Source of the DNA: Bacteroidales bacterium
GTDB lineage: Bacteria > Bacteroidota > Bacteroidia > Bacteroidales > F082
Length of the DNA: 5,296 nt
Direction: 5' to 3'
Assembly: GCA_020853175.1 (NCBI GenBank)
Contig: JADYZK010000342.1
Coordinates: 1 to 5,296 of the forward strand
Shown here: one piece after another, positions 1 through 5,296 of the stretch
Layout of the letters: every line of letters begins with the position of its first letter
Position numbering within the stretch: the stretch's first letter is position 1
The notes under the pieces: model-generated
What the model was told of the DNA's origin: nothing
What the model saw: the letters and a program-made list of their open reading frames with translations, nothing else
Database searches by the model: none
Position numbers and translations under genes: made by a program

Positions 1-37
1 ATTTGATCCCGGTTCCATCTTTTTGTTGTTTGTTCAT
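1..37 (-). CDS. Possible 5' end of a minus-strand gene leaving the left edge (doubtful)
   Basis: On the minus strand an ATG at 37-35 opens a frame reading MNKQQKDGTGIK that runs off the window without a stop. The frame is also open upstream of this ATG, so the start is a guess. The Lys/Gln-rich beginning would suit a cytoplasmic protein start, but twelve residues allow no family assignment. A TAnnTTTG-type -7 box (TATTTTTG, minus, 173-166) lies upstream, but no TTG is found at a suitable distance from it, and the leader would be about 120 bases of repeat-rich sequence. This may simply be intergenic DNA. Confidence 0.18.
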   Translation of the reverse strand, partial: MNKQQKDGTGIK

Positions 38-80
38 CTTCAGTTGTTTTTCGTTCGATGTTGCATGCACTACAATTTTT

Positions 81-139
81 GTTTCGTGTTTGGTGTTTCG
101 TGTTGCTGGCACCAGCCTGTTCACTATTCACTGTTCACT
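81..139. repeat. Two short 7-bp-period arrays flanking a 12-bp near-palindrome
   Basis: Bases 81-101 are three heptamers, GTTTCGT, GTTTGGT, GTTTCGT. Bases 119-139 are three more, GTTCACT, ATTCACT, GTTCACT. The 17 bases between them contain GCTGG-CA-CCAGC (105-116), a near-perfect inverted repeat. Each array is 21 bases long. No coding frame is convincing here: the plus-strand frame across it is rich in Phe and Cys and resembles no protein. This is most likely an intergenic microsatellite. Heptamer repeats of this general kind are known between genes in other bacteria, such as the STRR repeats of cyanobacteria. Any relation to those is not claimed. Confidence 0.6.
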
Positions 140-283
140 GGTATTTGATTGTTTCATTTTCTTTTCAAAAATAATCCATTATTGATTCATCCTTTCTTAA
201 AAAATAACCTTCTATACATTAGTACCAGAAAAATCAAAAAACGCATCATTTTTTTTGAAGTTTTTTGCAATTTATACCGTGTC

Positions 284-309
284 TAATTAAGAGATAATTA
301 ATATATCTC
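284..309. repeat. AT-rich direct and inverted repeat
   Basis: TAATTAA occurs at 284-290 and again at 295-301, 11 bases apart, about one helical turn. Overlapping the second copy, GAGATA (291-296) and TATCTC (304-309) form a 6-bp inverted repeat with a 7-base loop. This could be a protein-binding site or a weak hairpin. In DNA this AT-rich such matches also arise by chance, and no promoter is seen beside it. Confidence 0.25.
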
Positions 310-419
310 ATATTGAAAAGTTTACAGTTTTAAAATTGCTAAAAGTTTTGGATGTTTTTTCAATTTTTCTTACAACTTATTTAAAATCCAAATCCGCACT
401 AAAAAGTGACAAGCAACTT

Positions 420-435
420 GAGCGATGGAGCGACG
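420..435. repeat. 8-bp tandem pair
   Basis: GAGCGATG (420-427) is followed directly by GAGCGACG (428-435), a one-mismatch tandem duplication. It lies in the non-coding region and is followed by a related purine-rich GGGAGATAGGG. It resembles slippage-type intergenic repeats. No function is evident. Confidence 0.4.
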
Positions 436-500
436 GGGAGATAGGGCTGAAAAACACTGCGAAGCAGGGTTTTGAGGGAGAAATCTCCAACATAAACGGA

Positions 501-542
501 TATGCCTCCGACCAGAGTGAATATGTCTCCGACCAGAGTGAA
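501..542. repeat. Two tandem copies of a 21-bp unit
   Basis: The unit starts TATG(C/T)CTCCGACCAG and is present at 501-521 and 522-542, differing only at its fifth base (C in the first copy, T in the second). TATG at 543-546 looks like the start of a third, lost copy. Because 21 is a multiple of three, frames stay open through it, which creates spurious short reading frames on the plus strand. It lies 56 bases beyond the peroxidase stop codon. It may be a local duplication or one member of an interspersed repeat family, and the window alone cannot tell which. Confidence 0.75.
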
Positions 543-558
543 TATGACTTCATCTATA

Positions 559-580
559 GGTGATCCACAAATGCATCACC
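559..580 (-). terminator. Weak hairpin 3' of the peroxidase gene
   Basis: GGTGAT (559-564) and ATCACC (575-580) form a 6-bp inverted repeat with a 10-base loop, starting 18 bases after the minus-strand peroxidase stop codon. The position suits a transcript end. There is no T-run after the stem on the minus strand (the next bases are TATAGATG), so it is not a standard intrinsic terminator. It could instead be an mRNA 3'-end stabilising stem, or chance. Confidence 0.25.
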
Positions 581-597
581 CAAACCATCAGTAAGAT

Positions 598-1614
598 TTA
601 CAATGCATGCTCAGGAATTGTACCAGTCAGGCTTTGAAAGAAGCTCACCATCAAATCAATTTCTTCGTTGGTCAGCTCTTTGCCTAATTGGGTGTAAGCC
701 ATGATACGCACGGCTTCGTGAAGACTACCAACGCTTCCGTCATGAAAATAAGGCGCCGTTTTTTCGATGTTGCGCAGCGAGGGCGACTTAAAAACATATT
801 TATCCGACTCAACACCTGTGACCTCAAATTTGCCTTCATCTTGACGTTCCGATCCGGTGTAATTCCAATAGGGGCCATGCACCAATCCAAAACGTTGCAT
901 CATATTGCCGCCCAGTCCGGGACCGATGTGGCAGGCAATACAGCCCGATTCAATAAAGAGGCTGAGGCCTTGTTTTTGGGTCTCGTTCAACGCGCTCACC
1001 GCTCCGTCAAGAAATGCGTCAAAAGCTGCGGGTGTGGCCAGCGTGCCTTCAAACTCAGCAACGGCAACAGCAAAATTGTCGAAATGGATCGGATTTTCCT
1101 CTTTTGGAAAGGCGGCTTGAAACATTTGAATGTAGTCTGCTGAGTTTTTTAGTTTTTCAATCACGTCCACATCGCTTTTCATCCCCATTTCAATAGGATT
1201 TAAGATAGGGCCTTTGGCTTGGTCGGCCAAGTCGGGGGAGCGACCGTCCCAAAACTGAGCCACATGAAAGTAGGCATTAAAAGTGGTAGGACTGTTGCGT
1301 GTGCCGCGTGTGCCGTCGTGGCCGGGCGAAGTGGGTTCATTGTCAACGCCATAATTAGCAATCGGATGGCAGGTGTTGCAACTCATTTTGCCCGACATCG
1401 AGAGACTTTCGTCGTAATACAGCTTCTTGCCGAGCTGCGCCAGCGGGGTGCTTGGGTCGCTGGGTTGCGGTAAAGTACTGAAATAAGTGTTTGCCGTGGC
1501 AATCAATTGTTGGTCAGCCTCTGAAAGTTTTTGTTCTTCGGCATGGTGGGCCGCATTGTTGCACGAAGCAAAAAGCAGCAGCAGAGCTGCGAAAGCTAAG
1601 ATTCTGTTTTTCAT
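598..1614 (-). CDS. ccp: Di-heme cytochrome c peroxidase, lipoprotein (CcpA/MauG superfamily)
   Basis: This 338-residue protein should reduce H2O2 to water with electrons from a small cytochrome or other donor, on the periplasmic side of a membrane. Residues 1-18 are a lipoprotein signal (MKNR, a hydrophobic stretch, then LFASC with Cys18 as the lipidated residue), which is why the ATG at 1614 is chosen over an upstream in-frame one. Two haem c motifs are present: CNTCH (79-83) and CIACH (225-229). Family landmarks include SPGH (His99, likely distal ligand of the N-terminal haem in the resting state), RNSPT (106-110), FWDGR (121-125, Trp between the haems) and NPIEMG (139-144). APYFHDG (287-293) and IMAYTQLG (304-311) follow. 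Met305 matches the Met ligand of the high-potential haem in true bacterial peroxidases, where MauG has Tyr, so a peroxidase is favoured. Ligand roles are taken from family knowledge. The length is normal. No electron-donor gene is adjacent. It is likely transcribed alone from the promoter at 1639-1669, with no Shine-Dalgarno sequence. Confidence 0.94.
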   Translation of the reverse strand: MKNRILAFAALLLLFASCNNAAHHAEEQKLSEADQQLIATANTYFSTLPQPSDPSTPLAQLGKKLYYDESLSMSGKMSCNTCHPIANYGVDNEPTSPGHDGTRGTRNSPTTFNAYFHVAQFWDGRSPDLADQAKGPILNPIEMGMKSDVDVIEKLKNSADYIQMFQAAFPKEENPIHFDNFAVAVAEFEGTLATPAAFDAFLDGAVSALNETQKQGLSLFIESGCIACHIGPGLGGNMMQRFGLVHGPYWNYTGSERQDEGKFEVTGVESDKYVFKSPSLRNIEKTAPYFHDGSVGSLHEAVRIMAYTQLGKELTNEEIDLMVSFFQSLTGTIPEHAL

Positions 1615-1638
1615 GTTTAATTTGGTTTGATAAGAGGA

Positions 1639-1669
1639 CAAAGATAGGCAGAGTTGCAAAAATTTCCAA
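1639..1669 (-). promoter_or_regulatory. Bacteroidota-type promoter for the peroxidase gene
   Basis: Read on the minus strand, TTG (1669-1667) is followed after 20 bases by TATCTTTG (1646-1639). This fits the Bacteroidota housekeeping consensus of TTG near -33 and TAnnTTTG near -7. Transcription would begin around 1632-1635, leaving a leader of about 20 bases before the ATG at 1614. The position and consensus match strongly support it; the start site itself is inferred. Confidence 0.7.
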
Positions 1670-1703
1670 CGCTAATGCGCTTCTTTGGACAGTTCAACAG
1701 TGG

Positions 1704-1739
1704 TTTTTGTCATAGGAAGTTGAAAATGACCTAATTTTG
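1704..1739 (+). promoter_or_regulatory. Bacteroidota-type promoter for nnr
   Basis: TTTTTG (1704-1709) is followed after 22 bases by TAATTTTG (1732-1739), a full match to TAnnTTTG. Transcription would start around 1744-1747, giving a leader of under 20 bases before the ATG at 1764. The 22-base spacer is at the long end of the usual range. A 6-bp inverted repeat, TTCAAC (1693-1698) and GTTGAA (1719-1724), brackets the -33 element and could be an operator, though this is weak. Confidence 0.65.
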
Positions 1740-1763
1740 GTTCATAGAAAAACTGATTTTGAC

Positions 1764-3275
1764 ATGCTAAAAATTCCTGAAATTGCTTTCATACGTGAAG
1801 CCGACGCCTATACCATCGCCCACGAACCTATTGCTTCTATTGATTTGATGGAGCGTGCGGCCACCGCTCTTTTTCACCGCATGGTGGCACGGCTAAAGCC
1901 ATTCCAAAAGGTGGATGTTTTTTGTGGCTCGGGCAACAATGGCGGCGATGGTTTGGTGCTGGCAAGGCTGCTCCAAAAAGGAGGCTTCTCAGTGCGGGTG
2001 TTTTTGTTGATGTTTTCCGAAAAAGGGAGTCCCGATTTTGAAACCAATCTCCAACGGCTTCATTCATTATCTGCAATTGAGGTTCATGAGATGAAAAATG
2101 CCACTGATTTTCCGGCCATTCTAACAGAAACGCTCGTGGTGGATGCCTTATTGGGCTCGGGTTTGAACAAGCCTGCTGCCGGAATTGTAGCCGAATTAAT
2201 CGGTCATCTCAACAGCTCGGGAGCTTTAATTGTGGCCGTGGATGTGCCTTCGGGTCTGTTTGCCGATCAACCGCTTGGGGCGAAGGATGCAGTAGTGAAA
2301 GCTGATTTCACTTACACTTTTGAATGGCCCAAACAGGCTTTCTTTTTTCCTGAAAATGAATTTTTTGTAGGTAATTGGGAGGTGGTTCCTATCGGACTTC
2401 ATTCCACCATGCACCACGACAACGGTCACCGATCGTTTTTGGTCGAAAAAAACGACATTGTAACCCAGCTTCGACCCCGTCCGCGCTTTGCGCACAAAGG
2501 AAATTTTGGTCATGCGCTGCTACTTGCCGGCGCGTCGGACAAGGCAGGAGCGGCGGTGTTGGCAGCAAAAGCGTGTATGCGCTCGGGGACAGGTTTGTTG
2601 CATGTGCATCTACCCGAAAAGGCTGTTTTGCCCATGCAAATCCATCTTCCGGAAGCTATGATAAGTGTTGACGTGAACGCCGATACCATTGAAAAACTTC
2701 CCGACCTGCAACCTTATAGCGCCATTGCGATGGGGCCTGGAGTGGGAACTTCGCAAGCAACGGCATCGGTTTTGAAACTGCTGATCCAAAATGCCGACCG
2801 ACCGCTGGTGCTCGATGCCGATGCACTGAATATCCTTTCCGAAAACAAAACCTGGTTGTCTTTTCTGCCCAAAGAAAGCATTCTTACGCCTCATCCTAAG
2901 GAATTTGAGCGTTTGGTAGGCAAGTGGAGCAATGGCTTTGAACGGCTTGAAACGCAACGCGAATTTTCACGTCGTTTTGGTGTTTATGTCCTTTTAAAAG
3001 GTGCTTTCACAACGCTTTCAACACCCGGAGGTCCTGTTTTTTTCAATCCTACCGGAAACCCGGGCATGGCAACTGCCGGAAGTGGCGATGTGCTTTGTGG
3101 CGTTTTATTGGGGTTGATGTCTCAAGGATACAGCCCTTTTCACGCGGCTTTGATAGGCGTTTATTTGCACGGACTGGCAGGCGACATGGCCGCAAAAGCA
3201 TGGGGAATGGAAGCCATGTTGGCCTCTGATATCATCGAAAAAATGGGTGAGGCTTTTGCTTCTTTGCAAAATTAA
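1764..3275 (+). CDS. nnr: Bifunctional NAD(P)H-hydrate epimerase / ADP-dependent NAD(P)H-hydrate dehydratase
   Basis: This 503-residue cytoplasmic enzyme repairs NADHX and NADPHX, damaged hydrated cofactors. The N-terminal YjeF_N domain (about 1-215) interconverts the R and S epimers. The C-terminal ribokinase-like domain (about 225-500) dehydrates the S form using ADP. Epimerase signs are GSGNNGGDG (55-63), VDALLGSG (126-133) and VDVPSG (159-164). Dehydratase signs are HKGNFG (244-249), GPGVG (324-328), LDADALN (350-356), LTPHPKEFERL (374-384), KG (412-413) and NPGMATAGSGDVL (432-444), with Asp442 as the likely catalytic base. All core motifs are intact and the length is normal for the fused form. 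The ATG at 1764 is chosen because MLKIPEIAFIREAD matches the usual family start. The in-frame TTG at 1737 falls inside the -7 box of the promoter, so it is probably not transcribed. The leader is A-rich without Shine-Dalgarno. The gene is divergent from the peroxidase and convergent with the GH5 gene, so it is likely monocistronic. Confidence 0.96.
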   Translation: MLKIPEIAFIREADAYTIAHEPIASIDLMERAATALFHRMVARLKPFQKVDVFCGSGNNGGDGLVLARLLQKGGFSVRVFLLMFSEKGSPDFETNLQRLHSLSAIEVHEMKNATDFPAILTETLVVDALLGSGLNKPAAGIVAELIGHLNSSGALIVAVDVPSGLFADQPLGAKDAVVKADFTYTFEWPKQAFFFPENEFFVGNWEVVPIGLHSTMHHDNGHRSFLVEKNDIVTQLRPRPRFAHKGNFGHALLLAGASDKAGAAVLAAKACMRSGTGLLHVHLPEKAVLPMQIHLPEAMISVDVNADTIEKLPDLQPYSAIAMGPGVGTSQATASVLKLLIQNADRPLVLDADALNILSENKTWLSFLPKESILTPHPKEFERLVGKWSNGFERLETQREFSRRFGVYVLLKGAFTTLSTPGGPVFFNPTGNPGMATAGSGDVLCGVLLGLMSQGYSPFHAALIGVYLHGLAGDMAAKAWGMEAMLASDIIEKMGEAFASLQN

Positions 3276-3301
3276 GTATCTGGAATGTCAATCGAGTTAA
3301 T

Positions 3302-5296
3302 TTATATCGAGGTTTTGTTGAAGACAATCTTGCGTACAATTTGCCCTTCGCGTGTGCTTAAGCGAATGAAATAGGTTCCCGTTGTACACTGTTCACAGGA
3401 AATGGTTTCGTTTAAAGTGAGCGCATTTTCCCATTGTTTTGAATACACTTCTTGACCAAAAACATTGGTGATTTGCACTTTGATTTCCTTATGTTGCTCA
3501 AAGGTGGCTTCAACAAAAAAGACCCCCGTGCTCGGATTTGGATATATTTTGAACTGTCTCAGGTCGGTCAATTCTGTGGTGGAGGTGAAACGGCTGATGT
3601 CCATCCAGTTGAGGTTGTATTCGCCGGCCACCGAATACAACCTCAAATTAAAATTTCCTTTCGGCAGGCTCATTTTAAAGGATTGCGTTTTCCACGATTG
3701 CCATCCTCCCGTAGCAGTAAAAGCCACGGTTTGGATAGGCGTGAAGCTGCTGCCATTGCCCAATTGCACCGAAATCCTTCCGTTGGAGTATAAAGAAGCC
3801 ACCCGAAATTGAAAATTATAATCGCCGGCATCGGCAATGCTGACATAATACTCCACATAATCGCCGTTGTTGGCATATCCTAAGTTTTTGCCGCCACCGA
3901 TGTCGGTGCAATCTTCCAACTGAAAGCCGCTGTTGACATCGAAATCTTCTGCCTGAATCTTTATGGGCAAAACAAATCGGCGAGGTAAGGTGTTTTTTAT
4001 GCTTTTATTGACAAAAGGGTCTAAAATTTGCCCGTCGCTTGTGATGCTGCTTCCTGTATAGGACAACAACAAGGTTTGATTGAACGACAATTCGTTTTCG
4101 AGATGAATAATCAATTTTTGGTTGTTATCAGGATGAAGTTCAATGGATTGTATGGGAGTTTCGACTCCGTTTACCTTGAAGATAAAATCGGCCGGAGTTG
4201 CGGAAAGCTCAGTCACGGGCTTGTTTAAGGTCAGCAGCAACGAAGGATTATTTTTTACCGATTCGCCTGAAACAAATCCAAATGAAACCGTTGAAACGGC
4301 CTGAGGGTTGGTAAATTTAAAGAAACTCACATTCGATCCGGCCTTGTCGAACACCAAACGCACTTTGGTGGTTCCGCCCGGCAGAATCACGTTGTTGATG
4401 GTGGAGTTGGACCAGGTTTGCCATCCGCCGGTGGCGGGCAATTGGTGAGCAGGACTGATGTCGGTGCCATTCACCTCTAAACGAACAATGGCAGGTCCGG
4501 TAGCAGAAGCCGATCTGAACATCACTTGGTAGGCCGCCGCGCTATCGCTATGGATTGTAAATTGCAGCCATTCGTTGGCGTTCACCCAACCAATGCTGTA
4601 ACCATTGTTGTCGGGATGGCTGTCGTAGCATCTTTCAATGTCCACGCCATCGTTGCGGTAACTCCAGCCGGCATTCCAGTTGGTAAAACTGTTGGTGTTG
4701 AGGTGGTAATTGGCAGTGTCGGCATCCCAATAGGCGAAAGAACATTTCCCGAGATCGTAATCCGACAAGTGAATAGCGTTTTTCACATCATGGTCCACGA
4801 AAGGAAGGGTAGCATCGGTGTGCGGCTGCCGGATCATGGCGTCAATTACATCGCGTTGAACGATGCAATTCTCGATCTTGTGGTTGTTGGCCCAATCGAG
4901 CACGGCAGCAAAAGCTTGGTCGGCTGTTATGGCGGGTAATCCGGTTTTCCAGTTGGAAATGAGGCTGTTGTATGGAATACTTTCGGGAACCCTCAACACA
5001 TTGTTGATACCGGCTTTTTTTACCGGCCACCACGACCATCCAATTTTATTTTGTTCCGCCAACGCGATGAGGCTGGTAAACCACGAGTTGGAATTTTCTC
5101 CAGTTTCGCCTAACCAAATGGGGATATTGTATGAATTGCGCATATTGATCATCCACTGAATGGATTCCAGGGTGTTATAATTCCAATATTTGTGAAAGCT
5201 ATACACCATATTGTCATCCCATGGCGGAGTGAGGCCGGTGTAATCATTGGCAAACCAGTTGCCTTCGATGATGATGATATGGTTTTGATCCACTTC
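3302..5296 (-). CDS. Secreted GH5-family glycoside hydrolase with two CBM6-like modules and a T9SS sorting tail (5' partial)
   Basis: At least 664 residues are visible; the frame is open at the right edge (GAA at 5296-5294), so the signal peptide, first half of the barrel and acid/base Glu are outside. Residues are counted from the codon at 5293-5291. Residues 1-105 are the end of a GH5 (clan A) barrel: HIIIIEG strand (5-11), SFHKYW (32-37) with the conserved His-x-Tyr, WLGETGEN (60-67) with Glu63 as probable nucleophile, and GWSWWPVKK (85-93). A CBM6-like domain follows (about 173-328, YRNDGVDIE at 212-220), then an SwmB/Ig-like domain (about 333-432). Next come a canonical CBM6 (444-568, IQAEDF, NNGDYVEYY, NLNWMDI) and a type A T9SS C-terminal domain (581-663, IYPNPSTG, TGTYFIRL, KIVFNK). 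The substrate is probably a beta-glucan, xylan or mannan; I cannot assign the GH5 subfamily. It should be exported by Sec, then passed across the outer membrane by T9SS. The promoter is outside the window. Confidence 0.92.
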   Translation of the reverse strand, partial: EVDQNHIIIIEGNWFANDYTGLTPPWDDNMVYSFHKYWNYNTLESIQWMINMRNSYNIPIWLGETGENSNSWFTSLIALAEQNKIGWSWWPVKKAGINNVLRVPESIPYNSLISNWKTGLPAITADQAFAAVLDWANNHKIENCIVQRDVIDAMIRQPHTDATLPFVDHDVKNAIHLSDYDLGKCSFAYWDADTANYHLNTNSFTNWNAGWSYRNDGVDIERCYDSHPDNNGYSIGWVNANEWLQFTIHSDSAAAYQVMFRSASATGPAIVRLEVNGTDISPAHQLPATGGWQTWSNSTINNVILPGGTTKVRLVFDKAGSNVSFFKFTNPQAVSTVSFGFVSGESVKNNPSLLLTLNKPVTELSATPADFIFKVNGVETPIQSIELHPDNNQKLIIHLENELSFNQTLLLSYTGSSITSDGQILDPFVNKSIKNTLPRRFVLPIKIQAEDFDVNSGFQLEDCTDIGGGKNLGYANNGDYVEYYVSIADAGDYNFQFRVASLYSNGRISVQLGNGSSFTPIQTVAFTATGGWQSWKTQSFKMSLPKGNFNLRLYSVAGEYNLNWMDISRFTSTTELTDLRQFKIYPNPSTGVFFVEATFEQHKEIKVQITNVFGQEVYSKQWENALTLNETISCEQCTTGTYFIRLSTREGQIVRKIVFNKTSI

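Larger units (their letters stand above)
140..597. other. AT-rich intergenic region without a recognisable gene
   Basis: This stretch of more than 450 bases lies 3' of the peroxidase gene. Bases 140-400 are very AT-rich with many T and A runs. Bases 400-597 are more balanced and hold short repeats, listed separately. A 75-codon plus-strand frame (336-563) starts only at TTG, lacks a promoter or ribosome-binding context and ends in the tandem repeat. A 30-codon plus-strand frame (502-594) consists mostly of the translated repeat. I regard neither as a gene. No tRNA, riboswitch or insertion sequence ends were seen. Confidence 0.6.

Noticed and set aside
3..185. 60-codon plus-strand reading frame at the left edge
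   Set aside because: Phe/Cys-rich translation of T-rich repeat DNA, no family resemblance and no start context.
501..549. CRISPR-like array
   Set aside because: The units are directly abutting with no spacers and only two copies, and no cas gene is present.
336..563. 75-codon plus-strand frame ending in the 21-bp repeat
   Set aside because: Starts only at TTG without promoter or leader signals; its tail is a translated tandem repeat and its composition is low-complexity. I could not recognise any protein.
502..594. 30-codon plus-strand frame with repeated M(P/S)PTRVN
   Set aside because: The heptad is just the 21-bp DNA repeat translated in another frame, and nothing supports expression.
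688..1143. 151-codon frame antisense to the peroxidase
   Set aside because: The minus-strand frame encodes an intact family protein with all motifs; the antisense frame is a by-product of its codon use.
1615..1659. Upstream start adding 15 residues to the peroxidase
   Set aside because: It would place extra polar sequence before a well-formed lipoprotein signal, and the -7 box lies within it.
1737..1763. Upstream TTG start for nnr adding nine residues
   Set aside because: The TTG is part of the -7 promoter box, so it would lie upstream of the transcript start; the ATG at 1764 matches the family N-terminus.
4526..4939. 137-codon plus-strand frame antisense to the GH5 gene
   Set aside because: Val/Gly-rich shadow of the CBM6-coding strand; no domain of its own.

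Overview
The window looks like a chromosomal segment from a member of the Bacteroidota. Three independent signs support this. The large protein at the right end finishes in a type IX secretion (Por) C-terminal sorting domain. Both divergent promoters match the Bacteroidota pattern TTG, about 20 bases, TAnnTTTG. The two genes whose starts are visible lack a Shine-Dalgarno sequence and have short A-rich leaders. I cannot name a genus.

Layout, left to right. Bases 1-597 contain no convincing complete gene. At most, the first 37 bases hold the start of a minus-strand gene leaving the window. The rest of this stretch is AT-rich and holds several small tandem repeats: two 7-bp-period arrays around a near-palindrome, an 8-bp pair and a 21-bp pair. 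Bases 598-1614 (minus) encode a lipoprotein di-heme cytochrome c peroxidase. Bases 1615-1763 are a divergent promoter region with one good promoter facing each way. Bases 1764-3275 (plus) encode the bifunctional NAD(P)H-hydrate repair enzyme Nnr. After a 26-bp convergent gap, bases 3302-5296 (minus) encode the C-terminal part of a large secreted GH5-family glycoside hydrolase. It carries two CBM6-like modules, an SwmB/Ig-like domain and a T9SS sorting tail. Its N-terminus lies beyond the right edge.

The three genes do not form one pathway. The peroxidase detoxifies H2O2 on the periplasmic side, Nnr is cytoplasmic metabolite repair, and the GH5 enzyme degrades plant or microbial polysaccharide outside the cell. 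The peroxidase and Nnr share an intergenic control region, so a common regulator is possible, but nothing in the sequence proves it. I found no CRISPR array, insertion sequence, tRNA, rRNA, defence system or clearly new system. The least explained parts are the repeat-dense left intergenic region and the domain make-up of the GH5 protein.
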